Positions 1 to 12,212 of a stretch of 64,000 nt of DNA are shown here, one piece after another. The stretch covers positions 39,060,797-39,124,796 of the forward strand of contig NC_034410.1 of assembly GCF_002078875.1 (NCBI RefSeq), read 5' to 3'. The position numbers and the translations under genes are program-made. The number at the start of each line of letters is the position of its first letter. Within the stretch, counting starts at the first letter, position 1. Source of the stretch: Numida meleagris. Taxonomy: Eukaryota > Chordata > Aves > Galliformes > Numididae. The notes beneath the pieces are model-generated. The model was not told where the DNA came from, made no database searches, and saw only the letters and a program-made list of their open reading frames with translations.

Positions 1-710
1 TAATGAATATTTTGAAAGAACAAAATTTCTCTTCAGTTCTAAGAGCCCAAGCAAGGCCTTTCTTCCCAAATCTTGTTCTCATTGACTTATATTTAAGTTT
101 TCTTTGAGTAGAGATTGCAGATTTGAACCTCTCTTCTTTAAATACATGCATTTTTTATATATGCAAAATGTCACTTGACTGTAAATTACTTTAATCTACA
201 CTTTCTCTGCTGTCTAAGTGGTAGAATATAAAGTGGCCTGAGACACACATTATGCAGAATTCTCTCTGATTGTTAATAACTGCCTGTCCACTCTCCTACA
301 GTTCTATGGCTTAAAAATAATACTCAGCTGTTCTGGAACAGCATGCTGTTGGGAAGGGGTGAGGGCAGAATCTTTCATAACCTCTGAGTGGAAACAGTAG
401 TTGCTGATCTGTTGGCACAGGAATTACCAAAGCCTATTATTATTCTATAAAAAGTAAATTGTTATTACCATATGTGCAGACCTCAGTTTGGCAGTGCAGA
501 ATAAGAATTGCTGTTTCCTGACAGTGTGGGATTGTTGTATCTGCATTGTGTGTGTCAAGCAAAGAAGCTACTTAGGGATGAGAAAAACACTCATGAAAAG
601 ATGACTGCCTACTGTGCATAACTACAGGGACTCTTCCAGTGTGTGTGACTTCCAAAATTCCTATCAGTTGTACAGCATCTCCCTTACTTCTAGGTAGTGG
701 AGAGCAGTAG
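1..710. other. AT-rich non-coding stretch
   Basis: No splice-flanked open frame, repeat tail or RNA gene was seen here. Composition is typical of the AT-rich background. Intron or intergenic cannot be decided. Confidence 0.55.
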
Positions 711-835
711 ATCATAGAGTCATAAAATATCCCAAGCTGGAAGAGACCCACGAGGATCCTTAAGTCCAACACAGATAACTGTGCATGTTGGAAGAGTGCT
801 TTTAGTAATTGTGGGGCCAAGCCCTGAATGCTCAC
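711..835 (-). repeat. CR1 LINE fragment, 3' end, antisense
   Basis: The segment opens with a degraded reverse complement of the CR1 3' tail (ATCATAGAGTCATAAAAT), followed by the usual CR1 block reading 'ctggaagagacccacgagga' and 'aagtccaac'. Only about 125 bases of the 3' end remain, as expected of 5'-truncated CR1 copies made by target-primed reverse transcription. Divergence is high, so it is an old copy. The right boundary is approximate. The minus-strand open frame across it is not a gene. Confidence 0.75.
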
Positions 836-2154
836 TCTTGTTTAAATAGATTTCTTCACATAGGAAGCTAGAACAAGTGAAAGTGCTGAGCATTCAACTT
901 TCCTAGCTTCAGGAAAATATTAAATGTCATTTTAAAAAACAAAATAATGCAGAAACTATGTATGTGTGTGATTTTGCTTAAGACAAGGCTGAAAACCCAA
1001 ACTGAGCTCTGTGCTAAAGCAACAGCTGTTGTCTTCATGTAGACTAATAGTATGACTTGGCAATTCCTGTTAGATCGCTCAATACCTTTTTTGTATGTCA
1101 AACAAACTCCCACTTTGCATGAATAATTGTTAGTTGTAGGCTTACGTAATTGGATCTTAAGTCACCTGATAAACCTGGATGGTTTCTTCTTTGTAAAATA
1201 TGCTCAAATTTTCTAGAGGTGTTTCTGGAAGTTGTAAAACAATGTATGCATAGCTTCTCAAGGATAAAAGCATGCAGTGCCCATAATCTGCTCTTGAATA
1301 GTGCTGCAGCATTATCACTTTGTGGGATGTGTCACAGCTTTCGTGCAGAATTTGTATGTCATGCTACATCTTAGGATGTTTAAGAGTAATTGCTTAATTC
1401 TGCAACTTGTCCTTATACTGGTATGGGGTGGGTTCGCTTCACTGCCTTCTCAAATCAAATATATTTTAAGTGTGAGGAAATGGCTCTTTATGCTCACATA
1501 CTGTATGGAGTGCTTAATCATTCGTAGCTGAAAATTAGCTGAGTGTGATTATTCACCAAGGTACATTAACAGCAGCCAGTGTTTTACTGCACTCCCAGAA
1601 GAGATAAAATACTGGTCCAAAATGTATGCAAAGCTTTTACAGTCTTCTGGGGGGGTAAATACCTGCTGGAAATTGACTAAGTATTGCTGCTTGCAATCTT
1701 ACTGATACTGAAAGTCTTGTTTTCAAAGCTACTGTACTAACCTGAAGGATGAAAATGTTTCTTGGACGGGCAATCTCTGGCAATCTCTTACCTTTTCCAT
1801 GACCTTCCTGTCACCAGGTTGTGCGCTGGGCTGGTAGAGGGCAAACACTGCAGACTTACTCCTTGGGGAGGAAAAGTGATTGAGCTTGTGATGTTGTCTT
1901 CTCTTTATTCCTCATCAGAACAAAAGTTAATTATTGCTGCAAACCATGCTCAGGTCTGCTTGCATGTTCTGCTGCATTCTTCTCTGCTGCTTTGCTGCAA
2001 ATATAAAACCTCAGAGATAACGCTGTGATGACACCAAACACTGATCTAGTTGATGCTTATGTGTTTTCAGAGACAGAGCTGGTCTGCGAGAAGCTGAAAA
2101 GACATTAATGTTACAATCACACTTATTTTTTTGTAGTTACAAGGAAAGATCAAA
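836..2154. other. Non-coding stretch without recognised features
   Basis: AT-rich sequence with short chance open frames on both strands. No repeat tail, convincing splice pair or RNA gene was recognised. Confidence 0.5.
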
Positions 2155-3425
2155 GAAAAGAAGGCCGTAAAGTAGTGGCCATTCAGTCCATCTACCTGCC
2201 CTAAAACAGTACAGATACAGCTGAGAGATTCCAGGCAGGTGTCTATAAAGCTTTTCTTAAAAGGCTTAAACAGGGGCAATTCCATGATCTCTGCAAACTG
2301 ATTCTTTCAGAGATCAACTATTGCCAATGCTAGAAAGTGCTTCCTAAGTCTAACCTCAGTCTCCCCTGCAACAATTTCAGCCTAATACTGCATTTTCTAC
2401 TATTCAAAACAAAGCAAAACATGGAAAAGGGCTTATTTCCTTTCTCTTTATAGCAAGCTTTTTCTGTATTTAAAGATTGTTATCATATCTCCCCTTCAGG
2501 TGCTTTTATTTTAAGACTAAAAAACTCTGCTTCTCCCCATCTTTCCTCCAGGGATAGGTTCTGAGACCTCTGGTGAGAATTCTTTTCATCTGAACTCCTT
2601 CCAGTTGGCCTGCATTGTTCTTGCATTAGGTACAGTGCCCAACCTTGGCTGTAGTGCTCCAGCTGCAGGAGCCTTATCACTTCTTAGAGAAACAGAAGTT
2701 TTACTTCATCTGTTTTATGAACTGCATTCCTGTTTATATATCCAGCTTTGATATTTGCTTTCTCTACAAAGCAAAGTATTCTTGACTTCTGTTAGTTTGT
2801 GATCCGTTAAGTTTCCCAAATCCTTCTCTCAAGTCCCACTGCCTCTCCAGTTTCTTCCTGCCTTATGTCTTTTGTCAGGTGCACAGATGTATATATGTAT
2901 ATGCAGTTGACATATTTCAGTGTGCTACTTCATACTTCTTGAAGTGCATCCTCATTTTCTCAGACAGTTTTTCCTCTCTCTCAAGATTGTTCAGAGTTCT
3001 AAATATCTCCTCTGAAGGATCTGTTGTACTTTCCCAGCTCCATACTTTCTTTAGACCCGGTGCTTTATTCCTCATCACACTAAGTTATTAATGAAAATGT
3101 TGAAAAGTCCCAGAATGAAAGCAGATTCCTGCACTTAATCCAGATTTTCTGTTTGACAGTGAACTGCTGTTTCCATAATTTTTCAAACAGTCATGCACTA
3201 AACTGAACAGTTTCACCTAAAGCTTATTTGATTGCCTTATGAGAACATTGTGAAGCAGTATCAAAATCCTTAATAAAGTCATGAACTATGACAGCTCGTT
3301 TTTCCACTCTCCATTAATCTAACATTGGAATGGAATTGTTTGAGTTTTTCTTGAATACGTTATGTGAGTTGTTTATGTTTATCACTTTTCTTGTATATTT
3401 AACTACTGCTCACAAATAGTTTCAT
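2155..3425 (-). repeat. Old, long CR1-like LINE, antisense
   Basis: Read on the minus strand, this is a decayed CR1 of about 1.3 kb. The left part matches the 3' region ('cattcagtccatctacctgccc' area near 2180). Around 2480-2680 the minus-strand translation keeps CR1-like wording: QLEHYSQGWALYL and LSLEERWGEAEF, the counterpart of the 'QLEYC..W.P..' and '[12 protein letters not shown]' region in younger copies. Near 3090-3300 the sequence still follows the reverse-transcriptase section seen in the copy at 32.4-32.7 kb, with matching order of motifs (the 'atgaaaatgttgaaaagtcc' stretch). Frames are broken throughout and no enzyme could be made. Divergence is much higher than in the other copies, suggesting an ancient CR1 subfamily. 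Boundaries are approximate. Confidence 0.7.
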
Positions 3426-6032
3426 TTCTTGAAATATCTTTGTGGAATTTGAAGTTACATTGATAAACCTGTAAGTAAGCTCAAGTTATTTGAAAAAATG
3501 AAGCAAATTTTACCAAGGTTTCCTTCATATGTTTATCTGAAATACACATATGCATTTGTCCTCACATCTGCTTGCATCTTCTTGCTGTGGATGTTTGTTG
3601 ACAACAGGATCTGTGCTTAACTTGTGCCTGGTTTCCAGTCCCAAATTTCAATGGTCTCATCAGCTAGCTATGAAATTTGGACTGGCTGGCTGTCCTGCAT
3701 CTCTGGCCTTTTATTGAACCTAGTTGTTTCAGATTTCAGAGAATTATTATTATTATTTTTTTTTTTTTCAGTGCTGTGAGATAATATGCTTTTTCTCCTC
3801 AATTAGGCAAGAGAACTTCTGTTCAGCCTTACTGGGATGAGGAAAGGTATACAGTTACTGCAGGCAGGTCTATGCTTAATCTTGTGAATCTGTGTTATGT
3901 ATTCTGCCCTGGTTTTGCACTTTAGAAATGTGTGGTAGTGACTGAATGATTGAAGCTTTTAAATCTACATCTTATTTTGCAAGATCCCTAATGTGTCAGC
4001 ATCTAGCTATGCAGAGACTTTCTCCTGCAGATTTATTCTCCTGGTAATATAGCTGTCACTTCAACAACACTCTAGACTTCTAGCATTTTTTTCACTGTCT
4101 TCCTTTGGTGTCCTTATTTGTACCAAATGATTGTACTCTATTTCTACTGATGAGCAAAGCCTAGCCGAGATGTAACTCTATGATGTAACTCAGCCTGTGT
4201 CTCACCCCCTCTTCTCACTGCTTCAGAATCACATGAGCAAAACAGCAACGTAGTAGCAGACTCAGATTTCCAGTTCTAATCAGGAGCAGTGACTGTGTGA
4301 GATCTGTGGCTCTAAGTTTTGACAGACTTTCTCAGAAGTGTTTCCTTTCTGTTCTAGTTTTTTTCTTTTTCCTTTTTCCAGATTAACTGACTTATCTTTC
4401 ATGTTTTATAGGGGTAGGTGGTAACAATGCCTACTTTTGAACTCTCGAAAGCTTTCCATTATGAAAGATGCTTGCAGTCTTTCCGTTGAGCAGTTCCTGT
4501 CTCATTTGCAGTTGGTCAATGCTATGCAGCATGAAGGATACTTTTTAGCTAAGGAAACACCCCTTCTTGTTGTTTTAATTCCACAGAACATACAACATCT
4601 CCTGTGAGAAGAATAAAATACTAAAAATTGCCACTTCATTTTCTTGCCTTGTGTGCTCCAGAAAAAGTGTTGGTAATACATAATTTCATGTATGCAGTTC
4701 AAACCAGGCTCTTACTTGTGCTACAAATGCAAAGATGGATGAAGGACTGAGTCCCAGGAAGGCAGTGGGGAGTTACGGGTTATGGGTAAGTTAGGGGAAC
4801 ATAAGGAAAAAATAACTTCCAGTTTTCCTGTGAGCAGTTAGGTACTGCTTCCAGCACAGGTTTCCAGCAGCCTGTTGATCATCTTCCTCTCAGTGTACCA
4901 GTTAAGGGCTAGAGTTTTTTTTGGTGTTGGTGAGAGGACCTGGCTCCTCCAATCATTCCTTGTTTTGGGGAAAACTCATACCAAGCAGGAACATCGAGGC
5001 TGGCACCTAAAAGCTGCCACTACTTTTAATGGAAGCCTTGACTAAAATCTACTGTTGTATGGTATTATGGAGACAGGGTTTTCTGGTGATAATTCTTACC
5101 CTTTTGTATTACCCTGTTAGCAAAGCAATATGCACTTCTAGTATGTGCTTGCAGGAATGAACTTTATACAAGTAAGTCTCCAAGTAGTCCAAAGCTGAAC
5201 TCTGAATTCAGCCAGGTAGTCCAGTTCTGAAGATAATGGTTGCTGAATCAACATTTTGGACATCAGGTCTATTGTCAGATCAAGTGTAGCAAAAAACCAA
5301 TTTTTTTCATTTAACTTGTTTCCCATTTGGGATGGGAACAACATGTTGAAATAGCCACACTTCATGGTAATGTGTTTTGGGAAACTTCTGGAGCCAACAG
5401 AGCTAGCAGTAGTCTCTAAGCTCTGTCTCCCTGCACTGCTGGAGAGGACCATTAGGACTTAAGGAGCTGTCACCTATGCAATTTCAGGGGGGAAAGGGGA
5501 ATTAAAATGTTAATGACATTATTTAAAATGTCTTTACTATGGAAAACTTCAGAGCATCTATTATTTGGAAATTTTAACAGTGAAAAAATTCTGCAGAAGA
5601 AAAAAAGTCTATATCTTAACCTGATCTATTGGTTAAATATGGATTTTCTGGTTCAAGACACTGTTCTTTGTTGTTGATGCTGCTCTGCTATGGGTTAAGA
5701 AATACAACAGTAGTTAACATAGATGCACTCTGAAAACTTGCTTGTGCATCAATACTGTTACTATCTATATATCTTTCTGTCTGTTTTCAAGCAGGAGGCC
5801 AAAATAAATGCTGAGGCAATACCTTGCATAGTAAACTGCTGTAACTAATGAAATTAGGCTTACACCACTTTATTTTACAAAATCTGTTGGCCTCTGTTTT
5901 GTCATGCTCTTGACAATGCCCCTCTGTTTTTTGGGGCAATGTGCAGTGTACAACCCAACACAGCTGTTGACATTTTTGTCTCAACTTGTCCAGTGTTCCT
6001 GTTTCTTTGAATTTCCTTGCACTTTTACTTAC
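3426..6032. other. Non-coding stretch with an ATT/poly(T) tract
   Basis: The only simple repeat is an (ATT)n tract running into poly(T) at 3743-3768. A minus-strand open frame of 104 codons at 5138-5452 has no convincing splice sites. An exon-like segment at 4698-4785 ends in a good donor (ATGG/GTAAGT) but has a weak acceptor. No repeat family was recognised. Confidence 0.45.
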
Positions 6033-6108
6033 ACGATAAATGCAGCTTTCTTTTCTTCTTGAATCAGACACAACTATTTCCCCATGACTATAAACCTGAA
6101 GAAACATC
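6033..6108 (-). other. Exon-like segment on the minus strand (76 nt)
   Basis: On the minus strand the segment is preceded by AG (CTAGCTTTTAG) and followed by a strong donor, CGT/GTAAGT. One frame is open across it: one base, then 25 codons from MFLQVYSHGE to KESCIYR, ending at a codon boundary. The frame continues open past the donor to 5787, for 106 codons in total. The polypyrimidine tract before the acceptor is poor, which weakens the call. I do not recognise the peptide. The reading KSARKFKETGTLDK just beyond the donor loosely recalls the helix-turn-helix of Tc1-type transposases, but not enough to name it. It may be a real exon, a transposon relic or chance. Confidence 0.25.
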
Positions 6109-8333
6109 CTAAAAGCTAGATATATACATGTCTATTTCACATTTATTGTGGATGTAAAACACTGTACGAAGAATATAAGCTGCTGCCAGGCATGTAGCCA
6201 CAAGATGGGTGTTTTTCTCGCATATGTATCCATTTCTTTTAATAATGAATAATGGGCTTTATATTTAAAAGTGACATTTCTATGAATGTGCTAGATTGTG
6301 CTATATTTCTTTCACATGAGTATATTCCCATCATGGCAAACTTCTCACAGAGCTTGCCCTGGGGGGTTCTGTTTAAAGTAAAGTACTTTAATGAAAAAGA
6401 GCTGGTGAAATTTGTCAGCCTCTTCCAGCATGATTGCACTTTGGTTGTGGTTTAAAAAAATCTTTACCCGATTTATGATCTTCACACTTATTCTGATTTC
6501 CCTCTTCATTTTGAAAAGGAAAAAGATATACGTGCACAAATTACTGGAAGCCCTAAAACTGCCTTGGACCCTTTACATGAATAGTCTCATTGAAGTCAAT
6601 GAGTAACAGAGGTAGACTTCAGCCATGTGCAACTTTCAAGCTTAGGCTGTAGGGCAGATTTCAGATAATACAAACAATTTGCAATTATACACCTTGCATA
6701 AAGCTTTCAAAGCCAAAGATATGTTTTAATGATTTAATAGCTAATGAGAAATGGATGACTTTGATACATCCTGGCCAGTAAATGGTTTTGAAACTTATCA
6801 GCCTTAGCGCAATGAAGTCCAGAATGGGCAAGTGACTGAAGCACAACTCTTGTAAGACTAATGACAAGAAAGTGGTTGCAGGTTTTAATTCTGTTTTCCT
6901 TTGTAGAAATTAAAATCCTCTAGTGCTGGGTAGATGGACATGGTGAACCATATGGCAGAGGAATTCTGTAACACATAACATTTCTGGTTACTTGCTTCAT
7001 CTCTACACTCCCATGGAGTGTAGAGAAAACTTACTGAAAAGTAAAGTTAATTGCTGAAAGGTCATCTCTTCTTTACCAGATGTGCTGAAGCAGTAGGGGG
7101 CTGCAGTACTGAAGAGTGAGGAAATATTTAAAGAGGACGGTTCAGGCCTAGTGTTACTTCTGCTGAGGCAGACCTAATCAGCCCGGGAGGCACACTACTA
7201 AGGTGGAGGCCAGGTGGCACACTACTAAGGTGTGCTGGATCCTACCTAGGGAGATAGGCCAATCTGTGGGGCAGCAGCTCTGCTGCCTATGGCCCAGGCC
7301 GTAGGAAGTAGTGACGAGGGACAAAAACACGGGGCTGCTTAGGCAGGAGCCTATCTCTGTCCTGAGCCAGTAGCACAGGGAGCTGGGAACCAATGGAATG
7401 TAACTTACAGGTGACAAGTTCAGGGCATGGGACACTGTTTTGGAAAAAAAAAACAAACAAAAAACTTTCTAGCTGCTGGCACTGTAACGTATTTCTGTAT
7501 ATGAAAGAGTTAGTAGCTATATACAAGCCTGCATTCAGGTCATTTTCAAATCCATGTGAGTGTGCGTGTCTTGTAATTATCTTGATGGATTATGACAGAT
7601 CTAAAGTCAATAAAGTAATCAGGAACGATAATTTTTGAAAGTGTATGATCTCTTATGAATGCTGGTGGAAATCTGAGGTTAGGAAGAGTATATACATATA
7701 TACCCAAACACCAGCAAGGAGAAATCTGAAGTGGTGGTATTCCCTCAGACTTACTGAGGCAAACAGGGCTACATATCAGATTCACATCTGCAAAAGGTAA
7801 CTGGGTGAGCCTAGGTAGGACCTGCAGATCCAATCATCCTTACTGGCACAGAAAAAATAAAAATGAAGATACTGATCCTCAGCATGGCCTCAGCATTTGA
7901 TTTCTTATTTTTCTGAACCAAAGATCAGAGTCTGTTTTCCATCGGCAGGCCTTGAGTTGTTGCTCAACAGCTGTCTCGGATATTTGGCAACAACATACTG
8001 TGTCCCAAATACTTGGCTGCAGAACTAACGGTTGGCCTCTCTTTCTTACTCCATACTGTTCTAGACAAGCAAGCATTTCCTCTGGAGCCTGGACTTGTTT
8101 CTGTGTAGAGATGCCCAAAATTTCAACAAGCAGCTCTATATGGTCTTGATCAAATGGTTCAGCATGGAAACAAGTTTTTAGAGGTTATTAAGTGAAGATG
8201 AAATCTATAGGAACTCTGTAGGAAGTCTACAGAGATGTCTCTTCAGTTAGGAGGAGAATTCTTTCAATGTAAGAGCGGGATGTCTTCAGGCTGATAGTCC
8301 CATCTTTCCTATTTAATCTGTAAGAACTTAAAA
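6109..8333. other. Non-coding stretch with a short tandem duplication
   Basis: Apart from the 27-bp duplication listed separately, nothing was recognised. Open frames around 7178-7640 overlap on both strands and lack splice context, so they are treated as chance. Confidence 0.45.
7189..7232. repeat. Short tandem duplication, 27-bp period
   Basis: GGCACACTACTAAGGTG occurs at 7189-7205 and again, identically, at 7216-7232. The bases between read GAGGCCAGGT. A single recent slippage or duplication event explains this. No function is suggested. Confidence 0.85.
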
Positions 8334-8358
8334 TTGAAATTTGAAAGTCAAATTTCAA
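8334..8358. repeat. Perfect inverted repeat, 11-bp arms
   Basis: TTGAAATTTGA at 8334-8344 is followed after three bases (AAG) by its exact reverse complement, TCAAATTTCAA. The transcript could fold into a short hairpin, but the stem is AT-rich and too short for a microRNA precursor. It is probably incidental. Confidence 0.8.
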
Positions 8359-11300
8359 CTCCCATCAGAAGTTACCCTGAAGGAGTAAATGAGGTCAGAA
8401 ATGGCTATCATTTTATTATTAGAGTGTATTATAGTGATGGATAGCAGTAAAATAAGCGGTGTGTGATCTTCAGAGGCATCTGTGCCTCTTTCTAGTACCT
8501 TTGTGTTGTTTGAGTTTGATTTGTCTCTTCAGACACATTCTCAGCTTGTTCAGAAGACACTTTATCATAGCGTGATTCCTTTTATTTCTTCCTGCTGTGT
8601 GATGTCCACGGCAGTTTATCCCATTACCAATTTTGGGGTGTTTTAATGGGTAAAAATTGCTACTGCTACTCCATACGAGGACTGACTGGCCCTCATTTCT
8701 AGACTAGCTGGTTTTGTAAATTGCATGTAAATATTAGTGGAGCTCTCTGGAAGTTTTTGAGTTGTAAATAACGTACAAACTGAGTTATTTTGTAATAGAA
8801 ATGTGACTAATGCTTGTTTTGCATATTTCAAGATGATTACAAAGTTTGAAACTTGGTTGAGTAGAATTTAGTACATAATATTCTGCAGAGTTTGTTCTCA
8901 TTTTACATTTAATCAATTGATTTTTCTAAAATGGATTCTCTTTGAAATTTTATGCTTGTACCAATGTATAGGCTTCACGATTGCTCTGTTGCATTACCAA
9001 GTGCAGTATACATTGAAATCACTTTATGAGAAAACTTTGCATAATCTACTCATACAAACTAATTAAATGTCAGGTCATTGTAATACTGAGCTCAAATTAA
9101 CACCATGGGTCACTAGAAATAGCAATTAGTAATTCATGTGTAATCCAGTTTAATTCAAATTAAGAAAAAGAATGTCGACTCAGAGTTTTGTTCCTAATTG
9201 CCAGTTTTTATAATTTTGTACAGGTTTATGAGGACACCTCTTAAAAATACAGTTTCAGAATAGGGTTTTAATTTAATTTATTCTTCTCAAGCATGGCTCT
9301 TAAGCTGTTCTAACTGATGGCCATATGAACGACTTATACTTAGAAATTAATTAACTTTAAAACATGTAAATATCATAGATGTGTTAATCCTTCACTAACT
9401 ACACTGTTATTTTACTGATGGGTATTTAATGTTATGAAGGAACTCTCTATTCAGCTTTCACAAGCAGAAGAAATAGAAGTGGCTGGTTGTTAGGTAAACT
9501 ATGCAATTCTTGTCTTGCTGTAGTAAGCTATAAAAAATGTGAGTACAACAGTATAAAGGCATGGAGGTTACTGCAGTTTGCCTTGTGCATGGCAAAGGAG
9601 AAGATAGGAGAGCACTTCCTTTCATCAGAAACACTGCATGAGTAGGGCAGAGGCTCTGTTATTCAGGACATCCTGTTCATCCCCTGGTTTGTATTGCCTG
9701 TATTTACAACAGGATGCCTGGTCTTGCCCTGCCACGTGTAATATCGCTCCTTCAACCAAGGATTTAGCAGTTGCAGTCAGTGCACCCTTCCTACTCAGTT
9801 GTACTGTAAACGTATGACAGCCAGAGTATAACTTCTACTGCTGCTATGGCTTTTTATTTGGTTAGAACTCTAGATAAGATGAGTGTACTCAACATTAAGT
9901 ACCATCAGCTTGCTCTCTATATAGTCTTAGTAGGCCTTTTCCTTTAATTTTCCTAGATATATTTGTAGTTGGGGTTCTTACCATTTGCCTTTCTTTGGTT
10001 AAAGTCTCATTAGACTTCTATCATATTTCAAACCAAATAGAATATCCTGACTAAAATGTCAAGTGACATTCTTATAATGGCTTTGTCTGAAAGAAGCCGA
10101 AATACTGATTCTAATTTGTTTATATGGCATTTGAAAGGTCGTAGGTGATTTAGAGATAAGTATAAAGACAAACAATCATTCTGTTCTCATGCAGTAGTCA
10201 GACCATATCAGCTTCACCAGAAGACTATTAGTTGATGCAAGCAGTGTCAGAGCTGGATTAAAAGTCACAATGTGAAGGTAACTACTGGTTCCTAACCTGC
10301 TCTTGAGTACACACTGCAATTGCACAAAAACTCTCACCAGTTTCACTGAGTGTTGTATATGTGACCTGTTGTGTGTTGCCTTTTCAGTAAAGGGGTCTAT
10401 TAAAATCACTTTGAAATCCATTCAAGGTGAAAGGAGCAGCATATTTCAGTTTTATTGTGATGAATCTCAGATTTACACATCTAACTTTAGTTGCCAATTT
10501 GGAAAATGTTTCCCTTCTTTTTTCTCTCAACAAAGTGAACATTTGAATTCAAATGCACAACTGGCAAAGCCCAGAACTGCCAAATTGAGGATGACAGGTA
10601 TACCCCACCGTGCATAGAGATGTTCATTTCAGAGAGGTGTTTTTGGATATGAATTTAGTGTTCAACAAGGGCATGATTTCTTTGTAACATTCCTGTCATA
10701 TTCACTTTGTCATACCATAATTTCTGAGCATTCACAAATAAGTGGTTATCCCCAAAATTGCTCGCACTCCACTTATTAGTCTGTGCAGTACAGCTGTGTG
10801 TTAGTAACCTATAATACTGCAACATACTGGAAACGTGAACTGCAGAATCAAATACACATAGAGATTAATCATGTACTGCGCTAATCAATTTTTCATATTT
10901 AATTAAAGAAAGTGTTTTTCTTTGGAAAGTTGCCGTGAGAGCTGCAGAATTTCCATTCCAATCCCAGCGGACTGGTACCAAACCCAACAAACCTCACTGT
11001 GTGGTATGCAGGGCTGGTGAGCATCAGAGGGAGCTGCTCAGTTTTCCTCAGAGTATGGGGAAGGCTGAGATACGTCTCTTATTTCCTAGACAGATGATTT
11101 AGTAAATATCGCACATGGCTGTATAATTTTACATCAGCTGTGAGAACTTGGTCTTGTGTTTTGGAGGGAAAAGGAAAATTTTAAGAAGAGAGAAAGACAG
11201 AGTTATGAAGAACCTGGAGAAGGAAAACTGGCACACTACTGAAGCAGTCCTTGCTGAAATATTTAAGTACTACTATGCTCTTTGCCGTCATTACAAAAAG

Positions 11301-12026
11301 GCAGTTAATTATTCTGACTTCATTAAGGCATCATCCATTGTACAACCACTAGAGCAAGTGTGCAAGTGTGCTGTTCATTTTGTTTTCTCTCCTCAGAGCT
11401 GAAATTCAGCATTATTTATTAAACAGGGAAGCCAATGAGAAATTTGAAGAACATCTCTGAAAATAAAGCTCTTTTGGAGTAACCATTGCTCAGTGGAGTC
11501 AAAGGTTAGTTTGGGCAATCCAGGGAGGACAGAATCTCAAACAGGAGTTTTCTGTCGTGATGTATGTTACCGATCATGTTATCAACTCCTTTACAATTGA
11601 TACTGACAGAAAACTCTGGCTGGTTTAGAGTGCTTTGGGTTTGGTTTCTAGATAGTCGTAGTTCCTGCCTGCCCTGCGGCAACTGCAGAAGTTCCCCTTT
11701 CTCTTGCCTTGTTAGCTCAGGTACTGTTAACAGCAAAACTGCAGCCACACACCACTAGGCATAGGCAGGAAAAACACAGGTTGCCCATTCAAGGAACACT
11801 AGCCACAGATGTCAGAAATCACGTGGCAACTCCCCTTCCCCCCAAAATCACACAAAGATGTTTACTTTTAAGATAAATACATATTTTAAGATACATCTGT
11901 ATTTACTAGTGAGTTTGACTCATTTGGTTTTCTACTCATTATGGCTTAAATGTTAGCTTTTCCTTAAAAAAATCATGCTGGAGTATGATTTCTTTTCTTT
12001 CATCTTCTTCTTTATTTTTTTTTCAG
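8359..12026. other. AT-rich non-coding stretch
   Basis: Mostly featureless. A plus-strand open frame of 84 codons at 11148-11402 contains a protein-like stretch (ENWHTTEAVLAEIFKYYY) but lacks a good acceptor and donor, so it is not called. The right end, from about 11985, is the long pyrimidine tract of the acceptor described next. Confidence 0.45.
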
Positions 12027-12212
12027 AAGAGAGATCAAATGGTAAAAGAAGTAGATAGAAGTTATCATTATCCATCTTCAGAAGGAAACCATGTCTCCTC
12101 GTGGACATTTAAATGTTTGGAGGTCTGTAGCTATGTAAGAAGTCTAGTGAAAAGAAACACAAGGTCACTGATCCTGAGCCACACCACCAGTCTGCTCTAC
12201 CCACCTTGCAAG
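12027..12212 (+). other. Exon-like segment behind a strong acceptor (186 nt)
   Basis: A long pyrimidine run (TTTCTTTCATCTTCTTC, then poly(T)) ends in CAG at 12026, as strong an acceptor as any in the window. The next 186 bases are open in one frame, starting at a codon boundary (KRDQMVKEVDRSYHYPSS) and ending TGCAAG/GTGACA, again at a codon boundary: 62 whole codons. The donor is only moderate. The minus strand also carries a 127-codon open frame over the right half, so openness alone is weak evidence. I do not recognise the peptide and no neighbouring exon could be chained to it with confidence. It may be a phase 0-0 exon, a non-coding exon or chance. Confidence 0.25.

Noticed and set aside
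4698..4785. Exon-like segment ending ATGG/GTAAGT
   Set aside because: Open in one frame, but the acceptor has almost no pyrimidine tract.
11148..11402. 84-codon open frame with a protein-like middle
   Set aside because: No acceptor, donor or homology that I can recognise; length is within chance.
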